64,000 nt of DNA from Streptomyces griseoluteus (GTDB lineage: Bacteria; Actinomycetota; Actinomycetes; Streptomycetales; Streptomycetaceae), in the NCBI GenBank assembly GCA_000717735.1, contig JOBE01000035.1, positions 1 to 64,000 of the forward strand, read 5' to 3'. The first letter of the stretch is position 1, and the number at the start of each line of letters is the position of its first letter. The notes beneath the pieces were generated by a model. It was given only the letters and a program-made list of their open reading frames with translations. It searched no databases and was not told where the DNA came from. A program made the translations under genes and the position numbers. Below, in pieces: positions 1 to 13,038 of the stretch.

Positions 1-46
1 GCTCCCCGGCGAGGGGGCCGGGGGCGGCGGGGCCGGTCCCGGAGCC

Positions 47-1702
47 GTGGCGCGGCGGACCACGCTGCGGCGCGGCTCGCCCGAGCGCGCCGGGCTGCTC
101 TCCGCACCCCTGGACCGGCTGGTCACGGAGGCGGAGGGTTTCCTCGCGCCCTCCCCCGCCCACCCCTGGTACGCGGGAGCCGTCCTGCTCGCGGGGCGCG
201 GCGGGACCGTCGCCCTGCACCGGGCGATCGGCTCGGCCGTGCGGTACGCGGCGTACGACGAGAAGACGGACACCGGGATCGAGCTGCCGCCGGAGCGCCA
301 GCTCCCCATGACCGAGGACACCGTCTTCGACCTGGCGTCGGTCTCCAAGCTGTTCACCTCGATCCTGGCGGTGCAGCAGATCGAGCGCGGGAGCCTTGAG
401 CTTGAGGCGAGGGTCACCGCGTACCTGCCGGAGTTCGGCGGCGGAGGGAAGGGGGACGTCACCGTCCGGCAGCTGCTCACCCACACCTCCGGCTTCCGGT
501 CGTGGATCCCGCTGTACCGGGAGCCGACGCGGGAGGGGAAGCTGCGGCTGCTCCGGAACGAGACCCTGGCGAACCCGGCGGGCTCCACGTATCTCTACTC
601 CGACCTGAACCTGATCACGCTCCAGCTCGTCCTGGAGGAGATCACCGGTCTCGGTCTGGATGTCCTGCTCCACGACGAGATCACCGCTCCGCTCGGGATG
701 CACCGCACGCGTTTCAATCCGCCGCTCTCCTGGCGGCCGGGGATCGCCGCCACCGAGGACGCCCGGCCGCCGTGGTCCGGCCTCGACCGGGGCATGGTGT
801 GGGGCGAGGTGCACGACGAGAACGCCCACAGCATGGGCGGCGTCGCCGGCCACGCCGGGATCTTCTCCCGCGCCTGGGACCTCGCGATCCTCGCCCGGAC
901 GCTCCTCAACGGCGGGGCGTACGGCCGGGCCCGCATCCTCTCCCCCGCCTCGGTGGAACTGATGTTCACCGACTTCAACACCGCCTTCCCCGGCGACGAG
1001 CACGGGCTCGGCTTCGAGCTCCACCAGCACTGGTACATGGGCGCCATGGCCACTCCCCGGACGGCGGGGCACACCGGCTTCACCGGCACCAGCCTCGTCC
1101 TGGACCCGACGACCGACGCGTTCCTCATCGTCCTCGGCAACTCCGTGCACCCGGTGCGTTCCTGGCGCTCCGGCTCCGCACCGCGCGTCGCCACCGCGGG
1201 CCAGCTGGCGAGAGCCGTGCCCGTACGGCCGGCCAGGGGCCGCACCGCCTGGTTCTCCGGCATGGAGAGCGGCACCACCGCCACGCTCACGCTGCCGTCG
1301 GTGCCGGGCGCGGCACGGTTCGAGTGCGCCCTGTGGTGGGACACCGAACCGTCCGCCGACGCCGCCCACCTGGAGGCCTCCGCGGACGGCGGGGCGACCT
1401 GGGAGGCGGTGCCGTTCGACACCGTACGCGCGGGGCAGGAGCCGCTGCCGCACCCGTCGGGGGCGGTGAGCGGCTGGTCGGGCCGGGTCTGGCACCGGCT
1501 GACGGCCGAGGTGCCGGAGCGGGGCACCGGCTCCGTACGGCTGCGCTGGCGGTACACGACCGACCGGCGGTACGTCGGACGCGGGGTGTACGTGGACGGG
1601 ATGCGGCTCCTGGACGCGGCCGGGGGGCCGCTCTTCGACGAGGCGCGGCCGGCGGACGGGGCCCGGATCGAGACGGTGGGGTGGAGTCCCTCGGCGGACT
1701 GA
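47..1702 (+). CDS. Serine hydrolase of the beta-lactamase/esterase family (5' end may lie outside window)
   Basis: Serine hydrolase related to class C beta-lactamases, D-aminopeptidases and esterase EstB. From the first in-window GTG the serine nucleophile motif SVSK is at residues 98-101 (S and K of SxxK), the second motif YSD is at about 184-186 where class C enzymes have YxN, and the third motif HTG follows in the GHTGFTG stretch at about residue 345. The catalytic fold fills residues 30-390. A beta-rich tail (about 400-551, DGGATWEA, RLRWRYTTD) looks like an accessory jelly-roll domain. The reading frame has no stop upstream to position 2, so the true start, possibly with a secretion signal, may lie to the left of the window. 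Substrate cannot be told from sequence. It converges on the LysR gene downstream. Confidence 0.85.
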   Translation: MARRTTLRRGSPERAGLLSAPLDRLVTEAEGFLAPSPAHPWYAGAVLLAGRGGTVALHRAIGSAVRYAAYDEKTDTGIELPPERQLPMTEDTVFDLASVSKLFTSILAVQQIERGSLELEARVTAYLPEFGGGGKGDVTVRQLLTHTSGFRSWIPLYREPTREGKLRLLRNETLANPAGSTYLYSDLNLITLQLVLEEITGLGLDVLLHDEITAPLGMHRTRFNPPLSWRPGIAATEDARPPWSGLDRGMVWGEVHDENAHSMGGVAGHAGIFSRAWDLAILARTLLNGGAYGRARILSPASVELMFTDFNTAFPGDEHGLGFELHQHWYMGAMATPRTAGHTGFTGTSLVLDPTTDAFLIVLGNSVHPVRSWRSGSAPRVATAGQLARAVPVRPARGRTAWFSGMESGTTATLTLPSVPGAARFECALWWDTEPSADAAHLEASADGGATWEAVPFDTVRAGQEPLPHPSGAVSGWSGRVWHRLTAEVPERGTGSVRLRWRYTTDRRYVGRGVYVDGMRLLDAAGGPLFDEARPADGARIETVGWSPSAD

Positions 1703-1758
1703 CCTGCTGCTGCCCGCGGGGAAGGGGAGTCCCCCGGCGGACTCACCTCCCGCTGCCC
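1684..1758. repeat. 32-bp imperfect direct repeat at the end of the serine hydrolase gene
   Basis: Positions 1684-1715 and 1727-1758 are about 85% identical (GAGTCCC-CGGCGGACT-ACCT...GCTGCCC). The first copy holds the stop codon of the serine hydrolase. This looks like a local tandem duplication of the 3' end; no function is evident. Confidence 0.6.
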
Positions 1759-1782
1759 TTCGGGAGCGCGGGCCGGCTTCCG

Positions 1783-2706
1783 TCAGGACCCCGCTTCCAC
1801 CCGTTCCGGTTCCGCCGCCGCGCGCAGTTCCGTGAGCAGCGGGCTGATCAGCGGATGGTCCTCGGCCCCTCGCCGTACCGCCGCGAAGACCCGGCGGGTG
1901 GGGGCGACGCCGTCCACGGGACGGATCGCGACGTCGGTGAGGTCCATCCCGCGCAGCGCCGAGCGCGGCACGAGGGCCACACCGGCGGACGCGGAGGCCA
2001 GCGCGACGACGGCCCGGAAGTCGTCCGACACGTGCGCGAAGCGGGGGGCGAACCCGGCATACTCGCACGCCAGGACGGTCACGTCATGACAGGGGTTGCC
2101 GGTGGACTGCCCGATCCAGATGTCCTTGCCGAGGTCCGCGAGCGCCACCCGTTCCTGGTGCGCGAGCGGGTGGCCGGGCGGCAGGACCGCGTCGAAGGGC
2201 TCCGCGTAGAGCGGTACCCGGGTGAGTCGGGCGTCGTCCTCGCCCGGAGCACCCCGGTACTCGACCGCGACGGCCACGTCGACCTGCCGGTCGAGGACCA
2301 TGAGGAGGCTCTCGTCGCCCTCGGCGTCCCGCACCCGGACCCGGATGCCGGGCGCGGTACGGGCCAGGGCCACCAGGGCCGGGGCGACGACGAGCCCGAT
2401 GCCGGTGGCGAAGGCGGCGACCGTGACCGTACCGGCCGCGCCGGAGCTGTAGGCGGCGAGTTCGGACTCGGCGCGCTCCAACTGGGCGAGAACGGCGTTG
2501 GCGTGGCTCAGCAGGATCTCGCCCGCCGGGGTGAGGCGGGCGCCGCGCGCACTGCGGTCCACCAGGCGGTGACCGGTCTCCTGCTCCAGGGCGGCGAGCT
2601 GCTGGGAGACGGCGGAGGGGGTGAGATAGAGCGCGGCGGCCGCCGCCGTGACCGTGCGGTGGTCGGCCACCGCACGGAGGATGTGCAACCGCCGCGCTTC
2701 GATCAT
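1783..2706 (-). CDS. LysR family transcriptional regulator
   Basis: A 307-aa LysR-type regulator. The winged helix-turn-helix is residues 1-60 (LHILRAVADHRTVTAAAAAL, then SAVSQQLAALEQETG and LVDRSARGARLTPAG), followed by a linker helix and a periplasmic-binding-protein-like effector domain of about 200 residues. The ATG at 2706 is used because the HTH begins only a few residues later, as usual in this family. It lies 26 nt downstream of kbl on the same strand, so it may be co-transcribed with tdh-kbl, but nothing shows that threonine degradation is its target. The effector is unknown. Confidence 0.9.
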   Translation of the reverse strand: MIEARRLHILRAVADHRTVTAAAAALYLTPSAVSQQLAALEQETGHRLVDRSARGARLTPAGEILLSHANAVLAQLERAESELAAYSSGAAGTVTVAAFATGIGLVVAPALVALARTAPGIRVRVRDAEGDESLLMVLDRQVDVAVAVEYRGAPGEDDARLTRVPLYAEPFDAVLPPGHPLAHQERVALADLGKDIWIGQSTGNPCHDVTVLACEYAGFAPRFAHVSDDFRAVVALASASAGVALVPRSALRGMDLTDVAIRPVDGVAPTRRVFAAVRRGAEDHPLISPLLTELRAAAEPERVEAGS

Positions 2707-2732
2707 GCCCCTAGTCTCGCAGGCTTCCCGGA

Positions 2733-3932
<1,200 letters not shown>

Positions 3933-3935
3933 GGG

Positions 3936-4970
3936 TCAGGCTCCCGCAGTCCAGTCGAGGATGATCTTGCCGCTCTTGCCGGAGGCCGCGTCGTCGAAGG
4001 CGGCCTCGAAGTCGGTGTACGCGTAGCGCCCGGTGATGACGGGGGCGAGGTCGAGGCCGCCCTCCAGGAGCACCGACATCGCGTACCAGGTCTCGAACAT
4101 CTCGCGGCCGTAGATGCCCTTGACGGTGATCATGGAGGTGACGATCTTCGCCCAGTCGACGGCGAAGTCCTCGCTGGGCAGGCCCAGCATGGCGATCTTG
4201 CCGCCGTTGGTCATGTTGGCGACCATCTCGCGCATCGCGTGCGGGTTGCCGGACATCTCCAGACCGACGTCGAAGCCCTCCTTGAGCCCGAGGGTCCGCT
4301 GGCCGTCGGCGATGGTCTGCTCGGCGACGTTGAGGGCGAGCGTGACGCCCGTCTTGCGCGCCAGGGCGAGGCGCTCCTCGCTGACGTCGGTGATCATGAC
4401 GCTGCGGGCGCCGGCGTGCTTGGCGACGGCGGCGGCCATGATGCCGATCGGGCCCGCGCCGGTGACGAGGACGTCCTCGCCGACGAGCGGGAAGGACAGA
4501 GCCGTGTGCACGGCGTTGCCGAACGGGTCGAAGATCGCGGCGACGTCGAGGTCGACGGCGACGCGGTGCACCCACACGTTGGAGGCGGGCAGCGCCACGT
4601 ACTCGGCGAAGGCGCCGTCCCGGCCGACGCCGAGGCCGATGGTGGCGCGGCAGAGGTGGCGGCGGCCGGCCAGACAGTTGCGGCACTTGCCGCAGACGAG
4701 GTGGCCCTCGCCGCTGACCAGGTCGCCGACGGCGATGTCGGAGACGTCACGACCGACGGAGACGACCTCGCCGACGAACTCGTGGCCGATGGTCAGCGGC
4801 GTCGCGATCGTCTTCTGCGCCCAGCCGTCCCAGGAGCGGATGTGCAGGTCGGTCCCGCAGATACCGGTCCGCTTGACCTTGATCAGTACGTCTCCGGGGC
4901 CGGTCTCCGGCTCGGGCACGTCCGTGAGCCAGAGTCCCGGCTCCGCCTTCAGCTTGACCAGCGCCTTCAA
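3936..4970 (-). CDS. tdh: L-threonine 3-dehydrogenase
   Basis: Zinc-dependent, NAD-linked medium-chain dehydrogenase oxidising L-threonine to 2-amino-3-ketobutyrate. With the TTG at 4970 as start the protein is 344 aa, and the metal ligands fall at the positions known in E. coli Tdh: catalytic C38 (GICGTDLH) and H63/E64 (GHE), structural C93, C96, C99 and C107. A GGGAG sequence 8 nt before the TTG supports this start. A longer open frame reaches 5144, but its extra residues have no family character. It forms an operon with kbl. The substrate call rests on both the motif register and the kbl partner. Confidence 0.95.
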   Translation of the reverse strand: MKALVKLKAEPGLWLTDVPEPETGPGDVLIKVKRTGICGTDLHIRSWDGWAQKTIATPLTIGHEFVGEVVSVGRDVSDIAVGDLVSGEGHLVCGKCRNCLAGRRHLCRATIGLGVGRDGAFAEYVALPASNVWVHRVAVDLDVAAIFDPFGNAVHTALSFPLVGEDVLVTGAGPIGIMAAAVAKHAGARSVMITDVSEERLALARKTGVTLALNVAEQTIADGQRTLGLKEGFDVGLEMSGNPHAMREMVANMTNGGKIAMLGLPSEDFAVDWAKIVTSMITVKGIYGREMFETWYAMSVLLEGGLDLAPVITGRYAYTDFEAAFDDAASGKSGKIILDWTAGA

Positions 4971-5181
4971 TGCAACGGCTCCCGACGTGCGTGTCCTGTG
5001 ATGTGGGGGTGCGGGCACGACGGTGTGCCCAAGATCCCTGGAAGAGAATCTTCCGTACGGAGCGCTCGCGGTCCATCGAGGATTTCTTAAGCGCGCTCGC
5101 AGATCAGCTTCACACCACGGGCGGGGCCGGAGCGCGGTCGACACGGCCGAACGGAGAGGCCGTGCGCGAACGCGCCTGGCG
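4971..5181 (-). other. Upstream region of tdh, no gene
   Basis: These 211 bases between the oxidoreductase and tdh hold no convincing gene. They must carry the tdh-kbl promoter, reading leftward, and the end of the oxidoreductase transcript. I see no strong hairpin and no clear operator. Confidence 0.4.
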
Positions 5182-6768
5182 TCACCGGCCGAGGGCCGCC
5201 ATCGCAGCGTTGTGGCCGGGGATGCCGCTCACTCCCCCGCCCCGCACGGCGCCGGCTCCGCACAGCAGCACGTTGGCGTGCCGGGTCCCGACGCCCCAGC
5301 GGCCCCCGACGTCGTCCGCGCCGAGGCCTTCCTCCGCGTACGGGAAGGAGAGGTCGCGGTGGAAGATGTGGCCGCCGGGCAGGCGCAGTTCGCGTTCGAG
5401 GTCGAGCGGGGTCTTGGCCTCGACGCAGGGGCGGCCGTCGGCGTCGAGGGCCAGGCAGTCGGCGATCGGCTCGTCCAGGTGGGCGTCGAGCTGGTCGAGG
5501 GTCGCCGCGAGGAGCGCGGCCCTGGTGCCCTCGTTGTCGTCGGTGAACAGCCGGGCGGGGGTGTGGAGCCCGAACAGGGTGAGGGTCTGGTGGCCGGTGG
5601 CGGCCAGGTCCCGGCCCAGGATCGTCGGGTCGGTGAGGGAGTGGCAGTAGATCTCGGAGGGCGGCGCGGAGGGCAGCCGGCCGGCGGCGGCCTCGGCGTG
5701 GGCGGTGGCCAGCTGCCCGTACCCCTCGGCGATGTGGAAGGTGCCGGCGAAGGCCTCGTGCGGGTCGACGGAGCGGTCGCGGAGCTTCGGCAGCCGGGTG
5801 AGCAGCATGTTGACCTTGAGCTGGGCGCCTTCCGGGGCGGGCGGGGGCGTGTCGCCGAGGAGGGCGGCGAGGTCGCTGGGAGAGGCGTTGACGAGGACGT
5901 GGCCCGCCTCGACCGTTCCTTCGCCGCCGTCCGTGCGGTAGGTGATCGCGGCGCGGTGCCCGTCGGTCTCGATCCGGGTGACCTCGTGGCCTGTACGCAG
6001 GTCGGCGCCCGCGGCTCGGGCCGCTTCGGCGAGGGCGTCGGTGAGGGCGCCCATGCCGCCCACGGGCACGTCCCAGTCCCCGGTGCCGCCGCCGATGACG
6101 TGGTAGAGGAAGCAGCGGTTCTGGAGGAGCGTCGGGTCGTGGGCGTCGGCGAAGGTGCCGATGAGGGCGTCGGTGAGCACGACACCGCGGACGAGGTCGT
6201 CGGCGAAGGTCCGCTCGACGGTGGCGCCGAGGGGTTCCTCGAAGAGCATCCGCCAGGTGTCGGCGTCGTCGACGCGGGCGCGGAGCGCGGCGCGGGTGGG
6301 GAGGGGCTCGGTGAGGGTGGGGAAGATACGGCGGGCGGCCCGGCCGGTGCGGGCGTAGAAGGCCTGCCAGGCCTCGTACTCGCGGTCGGAGCCGGTGAGC
6401 GCGGCGAAGGAGGCCCGGGTGCGGTCGGCGCCGCCGCCGACGAGGAGACCCCCGTCGCCCTTCGGGGTGTACGAGGAGACCGACCGTTTCCGCACGGCGA
6501 ACCGGAGCCCCAGCTCGCGCACGATCTTCTCGGGAAGGAGCGAGACGAGGTACGAGTAACGGGAGAGCCGCGCGTCGACCCCGGCGAAGGGCCGGGTGGA
6601 GACGGCCGCTCCACCGGTGGACCCGAGCCGCTCCAGGACGAGCACGGAACGACCCGCGCGGGCCAGGTAGGCGGCGGCGACGAGTCCGTTGTGACCGCCT
6701 CCGACGACGACGGCGTCGTAGGAGCGGGCGGGGGCCGGGGCGCCGTCGAGCGGTGCGGGAAGCGTCAT
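5182..6768 (-). CDS. FAD-dependent oxidoreductase, phytoene desaturase/CrtI-like
   Basis: A 528-aa flavoprotein of the phytoene desaturase-like amine oxidase clan. The N-terminal dinucleotide fold is clear at residues 18-50 ([22 protein letters not shown] then [11 protein letters not shown]), and the C-terminal FAD motif is seen near [16 protein letters not shown]. It resembles the widespread NAD(P)/FAD oxidoreductase homologs (like human PYROXD2), not a carotenoid pathway enzyme: no crtB, crtE or crtY gene is nearby. The MarR gene lies 57 nt upstream on the same strand, so the two are probably one transcript and the enzyme may be under MarR control. Substrate is unknown. Confidence 0.85.
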   Translation of the reverse strand: MTLPAPLDGAPAPARSYDAVVVGGGHNGLVAAAYLARAGRSVLVLERLGSTGGAAVSTRPFAGVDARLSRYSYLVSLLPEKIVRELGLRFAVRKRSVSSYTPKGDGGLLVGGGADRTRASFAALTGSDREYEAWQAFYARTGRAARRIFPTLTEPLPTRAALRARVDDADTWRMLFEEPLGATVERTFADDLVRGVVLTDALIGTFADAHDPTLLQNRCFLYHVIGGGTGDWDVPVGGMGALTDALAEAARAAGADLRTGHEVTRIETDGHRAAITYRTDGGEGTVEAGHVLVNASPSDLAALLGDTPPPAPEGAQLKVNMLLTRLPKLRDRSVDPHEAFAGTFHIAEGYGQLATAHAEAAAGRLPSAPPSEIYCHSLTDPTILGRDLAATGHQTLTLFGLHTPARLFTDDNEGTRAALLAATLDQLDAHLDEPIADCLALDADGRPCVEAKTPLDLERELRLPGGHIFHRDLSFPYAEEGLGADDVGGRWGVGTRHANVLLCGAGAVRGGGVSGIPGHNAAMAALGR

Positions 6769-6825
6769 GGCTCATGCTCACACGCGGGCGGCGGGCGAGG
6801 AAGGGATCGGATCGCCCGGCGGCCG

Positions 6826-7248
6826 CTAGCGGGAGGCGAGCCGCTCGAGGAGGGCGGCGCTCCGCGCCAGCAAGGCCCGCTCCTCGTCGGTGAGTTCGGC
6901 CTCGATGGCCCGCGCGAGCCAGCCGACCCTGCGACCGCGCTCCGCTTCGAGCGCGGCCCGGCCCGCGTCCGACAGCTCGACCAGCGACTTGCGGCCGTCC
7001 GTGGGGTGCGCCCTGCGAGTGATCAGGTCCTGCTCCATGAGCAGTCCCACCGCCCGGGCCATCGACTGGGGGCGCACCTGCTGATCGGCGGCGAGGTCAC
7101 TGGTGGTCATGGCGCCGTGGCGGTCGAGTGCGCCGAGCACGGCGACCTGGCCCAGCGGGATGCGGTCCTCGTGCTTGACGCGTCGGGTGAGCTTGCCCAT
7201 CGCCGTGCGCAGTTCGGCGGCAATGGCGGCGGCTTCCGGGGTGGGCAT
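6826..7248 (-). CDS. MarR family transcriptional regulator
   Basis: A 140-aa winged-helix repressor. The DNA-binding core is residues 33-95 (GQVAVLGALDRHGAMTTSDLA, QQVRPQSMARAVGLLMEQDLI, then the wing TRRAHPTDGRKSLVELSDAGR). The ATG at 7248 (MPTPEAAAIAAEL) is chosen as it gives the normal length for the family; longer upstream frames have no MarR character. It is divergent from the enolase gene and followed by the FAD oxidoreductase on its own strand. The intergenic region to the enolase carries three evenly spaced repeats that are likely MarR operators. Confidence 0.92.
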   Translation of the reverse strand: MPTPEAAAIAAELRTAMGKLTRRVKHEDRIPLGQVAVLGALDRHGAMTTSDLAADQQVRPQSMARAVGLLMEQDLITRRAHPTDGRKSLVELSDAGRAALEAERGRRVGWLARAIEAELTDEERALLARSAALLERLASR

Positions 7249-7320
7249 AGGGCACTTTAGCCCGTTGGCCGGCAGAGCTGTGCAGCTGACCTGGGCGGCA
7301 ACTCTGTGTGGCGAGACTCC

Positions 7321-7359
7321 ACAGCAATACTGAACAGCAATACTGCACAGCATTGCTGT
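7321..7359. promoter_or_regulatory. Three 13-bp-spaced operator-like repeats between marR and eno
   Basis: ACAGCAATACTG occurs at 7321-7332 and again at 7334-7345, and the perfect palindrome ACAGCATTGCTGT follows at 7347-7359. The three starts are exactly 13 bp apart. Each copy fits the dyad CAGCA-N-T(A/G)CTG. A TAGGGT hexamer right after (7358-7363) could be a -10 box for eno, so a protein bound here would block transcription. The divergent MarR protein is the obvious ligand. Confidence 0.6.
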
Positions 7360-7437
7360 AGGGTTTCGTGTCGTCGGGCTCAGCGCCAGCGTTGTCGCAG
7401 CCGGGGCCACGGCACACGACAACGGGAAGGACCTCCC

Positions 7438-8754
7438 ATGTCCGAGGATTCCGAGAACACCGCCGGAACCGTCGACGCCACCATCAAGAGCGTCACCGCC
7501 CGCCGGATCATCGACAGCCGGGGCAACCCCACGGTCGAGGTCGACGTCGTCCTGGCGGACGGGTCCCTGGGGCGCGCGGCCGTCCCCTCCGGGGCATCCA
7601 CCGGCGCCCGGGAGGCCGTGGAACTGCGCGACGGGGACTCCGCGCGCTGGCACGGCAAGGGCGTCGACCGCGCGGTGGCTCACGTCAACGGAGAGATCGC
7701 GGCATCCGTGCGCGGCCGTGACGCGGTGGACCAGGCAGGCCTCGACGCCGCGCTCGTCGCCCTCGACGGCACCGCCACGAAGTCCCGGCTCGGCGCCAAC
7801 GCGATCCTCGGCGTCTCCCTCGCCACCGCCAAGGCCGCCGCCGCGGCCCACCGCCGGCCCCTCTACCGCTACCTCGGCGGCGCCGACGCCCACCTCCTGC
7901 CGCTGCCGATGATGAACATCGTCAACGGCGGCGCCCACGCCGACAATCCGCTGGACTTCCAGGAGTTCATGATCGCGCCCGTGGGCGCGGACACCTTCGC
8001 CGAGGCCGTCCGCATGGGCAGCGAGGTCTTCCACACCCTGCGCCGCGATCTGCTGGCCGCCGGACACTCCACGGGCGTCGGCGACGAAGGCGGCTTCGCT
8101 CCCGCGCTGCGCACCGCCGAGGAGGCGCTCGACTTCGTGATGGCCGCCATCGAGCGCACCGGCTACCGCCCCGGCACGGACATCGGCCTGGTCATGGACC
8201 CGGCGACGTCGGAGTTCTTCCGCGACGGGGTGTACGACTACGCGGGCGAGGGGGTGCGCCGCACTCCCTCCGAGCACGCCGACTACCTGGCCAAGCTCAT
8301 CGACGCCTACCCGGTCGTCTCCATCGAGGACCCTATGGCGGAGAACGACCTGGACGGCTGGCGTGAGCTGACCGCCCGCGTCGGGGACCGCTGCCAGCTC
8401 ACCGGCGACGACGTGTTCTGCACCAACGAGACGCTGCTGCGCGAGGGCATCCGCACCGGCGTCGGCAACTCGGTCCTGGTCAAGGTCAATCAGATCGGGA
8501 CCCTGACAGAGGCGCTGACCGCGGTGTCCACCGCCCACCAGGCGGGCTGGACGGCCGTCATGTCGCACCGCTCGGGCGAGACGGAGGACACCACGATCGC
8601 GGATCTGGCCGTGGCGACCGGCTGCGGTCAGATCAAGACCGGTTCGCTTTCACGCTCCGACCGCACGGCGAAGTACAACCAACTAATCCGAATCGAGGAG
8701 GAGTTGGGCGACTCGGCGCGCTACGCGGGCCGCTCCGCACTGCGTCGCGCGTAG
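7438..8754 (+). CDS. eno: Enolase (phosphopyruvate hydratase)
   Basis: Glycolytic enzyme interconverting 2-phosphoglycerate and phosphoenolpyruvate. The 438-aa protein has all main signatures: substrate loop [33 protein letters not shown], the GDEGGFAP segment, the Mg ligands in SIEDP and TGDD, the catalytic lysine in VKVNQIGT and the C-terminal SHRSGETED. The ATG at 7438 follows GGAAGGA with good spacing; its first 14 residues ([14 protein letters not shown]) form a short extra tail before the usual start. The location beside a MarR regulator and a CrtI-like gene, not the usual housekeeping neighbours, suggests that it is a second, regulated enolase of the genome. Confidence 0.95.
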   Translation: MSEDSENTAGTVDATIKSVTARRIIDSRGNPTVEVDVVLADGSLGRAAVPSGASTGAREAVELRDGDSARWHGKGVDRAVAHVNGEIAASVRGRDAVDQAGLDAALVALDGTATKSRLGANAILGVSLATAKAAAAAHRRPLYRYLGGADAHLLPLPMMNIVNGGAHADNPLDFQEFMIAPVGADTFAEAVRMGSEVFHTLRRDLLAAGHSTGVGDEGGFAPALRTAEEALDFVMAAIERTGYRPGTDIGLVMDPATSEFFRDGVYDYAGEGVRRTPSEHADYLAKLIDAYPVVSIEDPMAENDLDGWRELTARVGDRCQLTGDDVFCTNETLLREGIRTGVGNSVLVKVNQIGTLTEALTAVSTAHQAGWTAVMSHRSGETEDTTIADLAVATGCGQIKTGSLSRSDRTAKYNQLIRIEEELGDSARYAGRSALRRA

Positions 8755-8790
8755 ACACCTCGTCGGGCGTGCCCGGCGGGCGGGGGCCGG

Positions 8791-10997
<2,207 letters not shown>

Positions 10998-11016
<19 letters not shown>

Positions 11017-11912
11017 CGTGTGCTGCCGCCCCCGTCGTTCTCCTGCGCCTTTCCCGGCTCCTCCAGTATGGACGCCGGTTCGGACAGTGGGTACGGGGCG
11101 GGGTACGCGTACGGGTCGGGTCTCGTCTCCGGCCCGACCCGGTCCATGGCACGGAGGATGTGCCGCGGCGGCAGCCGCCACCGCAGGCGGGCGGGGACGC
11201 AGCGCAGCAGGTTGGCCGTCGCGCGGAGCCGGTGGGTGACGTCGTCGGGCGGCGGGGCGGGGCGGCCGTAGAGCGCGTGGGCGTAGAGGGGCAGTGTGTC
11301 GTACGCGAGCGCCGCGACGCGCCGCCAGATCACCTCGCGCGCCGGTACGAGGACGGGTTTCACGGGCGGCCTGCGGAGGAACTCCTCGACGGTGCGGGCG
11401 TCGGGCCCGGCGGCGAGCCGGGGACGTACGGCGTCGAAGTAGCCGGCGAGTTCGGCGGTGGTACCCGGGACGGCGGCGGGGTCGAGCCCGACGAGCCTCG
11501 CCGAGGTGCGGTGCTCGTCGACGTACCGGTCGGCCTGGGCGTCGGTGAGCGGGATGCCGGAGCGGCGGGCGACCGAGAGGTACGAGTCGGTCTCGGCGCA
11601 GTGCACCCAGAGGAGCAGTTCGGGGTCGTCCACCCCGAGCCGCCGGTGGATCCGGCGCACCCGGGCGCCGGCCGCCTCGGCGGCCGCGGCGGTCCCGTAA
11701 CTCAGGGTCCCGACGAAGTCCGCGGTCCGCATGAGCCGGCCCCAGGGGTCCTGCCGGAAACCGCTGTTGATCATGACACCGCGGACGGCGACGGGGTGCA
11801 GCGCCTGCAGCCAGAGGGCCCGGACACCCGCGAGCCACATCACGGGGTCGCTGTGCACCTGCCAGGTGACGGAACGGGGCCCGAAGAGCCCGGGATCGGC
11901 GTCCTGCCTCAT
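10998..11912 (-). CDS. DUF2236 / MpaB-like oxygenase family protein
   Basis: A 304-aa protein of the DUF2236 family, which includes MpaB and the latex-clearing protein Lcp, some of which are heme b oxygenases. Family features visible are the N-terminal RQDADPGLFGPRSVTWQVHSDPVMWLAGVRALWLQALHP, where the histidine of LHP is the usual proximal heme ligand, and WVHCAETDSYL, plus a C-terminal YGRPAPPPDDVT. The start is set at ATG 11912 (MRQDADPG), the usual beginning of the family; a GTG at 11951 would add 13 residues. Its 3' end overlaps the kinase start. Function with the kinase is unknown. Confidence 0.82.
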
Positions 11913-12110
11913 GCCGCCCAGGCTACGCCGGAAGCCGCGCCCTGAACCCACAACGACGGTCGACGACCGTGGCCGGCTTCCCTGTCAGGCGACTCGGCGA
12001 CGGATCCACCGGGCGCAGAAGGAGTGTGGCCCGTATCGTCACGGCGAGGCGCAACGCCCGTTCACCACCGATCACACCGATCACACCGATCAGCGAGAGG
12101 CGCACCCTTC
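11913..12110. other. Divergent intergenic region with a short microrepeat
   Basis: These 198 bases lie between the divergent DUF2236 and SDR genes and should carry both promoters. ATCACACCG is repeated in tandem at about 12070-12090 just before the GAGAGG ribosome binding site of the SDR. No longer dyad was seen. Confidence 0.4.
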
Positions 12111-12878
12111 ATGAACGTCACCGCATCCGGTCGGCGCGTGCTCGTCAGCGGCGCGGCGCGGGGCCTCGGTCGCGCTGTGGCCAGGGCGTTCGCGTCCAAC
12201 GGCGACCGTGTGGCCGTCCACTTCGGCTCGCGCGAGGAGGAGGCCCGTACGACTCTCGCCTCCCTGGAGGGCAGCGGGCACACCCTCGTCGGCGGCGATC
12301 TCGCGGAGCCGGCGGGGGCGGTGGCCGTGGTGGACACGGCGGCGGAGGCACTCGGCGGGATCGACGTGCTGGTGAACAACGCGGCCGTGAACATCCGCCA
12401 CCCGCTCGCGGAGACCCCGTACGAGGAGTGGGTGGCGGTGTGGCAGCAGCACGTGGCCGTGAACCTGCTCGCCACGGCCCATCTGAGCCATCTCGCGGCG
12501 CGGCGGATGATCGACCAGGGCGGGGGCGGCCGGATCGTGAACATCGGTTCCCGTGGCGCCTTCCGGGGCGAGCCGGACCATCCGGCGTACGGGGCGACGA
12601 AGGCCGCCGTGCACGCGCTGGGCCAGTCGCTCGCCGTGTCGCTCGCTCCGTACGGGATCGCCGTCGCCTCGGTCGCGCCCGGGTTCTTCGCGACGGAACG
12701 GGTCGCACCGCGTGTGGCGGGGCCGGAGGGCGAGGCGATCCGGGCGCAGAGCCCGTTCGGGCGGGTGGGCTCGGCCGAGGAGATCGCGGCGGCGGTGCTG
12801 TGGCTCGCCTCCCCCGCCGCAGAGTGGTCCTCGGGCACGATCCTGGATCTCAACGGCGCGTCGCATCTGAGGAGTTGA
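12111..12878 (+). CDS. SDR family oxidoreductase
   Basis: A 255-aa short-chain dehydrogenase/reductase similar to 3-oxoacyl-ACP reductases. The Rossmann motif appears as SGAARGLG (residues 12-19), the NNAA motif as VNNAAVN at about 88-94, and the catalytic serine-tyrosine-lysine set as S in NIGSRGAF with YGATK about 15 residues later. ATG 12111 has GAGAGG about 10 nt upstream; longer frames have no SDR character. It stands alone with no pathway partners, so the substrate is unknown; NADPH use is likely but not shown. Confidence 0.9.
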   Translation: MNVTASGRRVLVSGAARGLGRAVARAFASNGDRVAVHFGSREEEARTTLASLEGSGHTLVGGDLAEPAGAVAVVDTAAEALGGIDVLVNNAAVNIRHPLAETPYEEWVAVWQQHVAVNLLATAHLSHLAARRMIDQGGGGRIVNIGSRGAFRGEPDHPAYGATKAAVHALGQSLAVSLAPYGIAVASVAPGFFATERVAPRVAGPEGEAIRAQSPFGRVGSAEEIAAAVLWLASPAAEWSSGTILDLNGASHLRS

Positions 12879-12928
12879 GGCCACCCCGTTGCTCGCCGTC
12901 GAGCCCCCGTGAGAGCATCAGGTTCAAC

Positions 12929-12980
12929 GGTCCGTCTCCTTTCATTTACGCTTCGCGACGCGAATGAAGGAATGCGGACC
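12929..12980. terminator. 52-bp imperfect palindrome after the SDR gene
   Basis: Outer arms GGTCCG (12929-12934) and CGGACC (12975-12980) enclose inner arms CTTTCATT (12939-12946) and AATGAAGG (12963-12970). It may end the SDR transcript or serve as an operator for the two oxygenase genes. In-frame ATGs at 12964 and nearby lie inside it, which argues against using them as starts. Confidence 0.5.
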
Positions 12981-13038
12981 ATTGCCATGTCCACGGTTTG
13001 AGCACCCATCAAGAGCTGCGAACGACAGGTACCGCCTG

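Noticed and set aside
5087..6781. A 564-residue Arg-rich frame on the same strand as the CrtI-like gene
   Set aside because: Low-complexity Arg/Pro/Ala shadow of the real FAD oxidoreductase gene in another frame.
12964..13038. In-frame ATG at 12964 as start of oxygenase A
   Set aside because: The first residues would be read from a 52-bp palindrome, no ribosome binding site is present and the product start looks unnatural; ATG 13039 is more likely.
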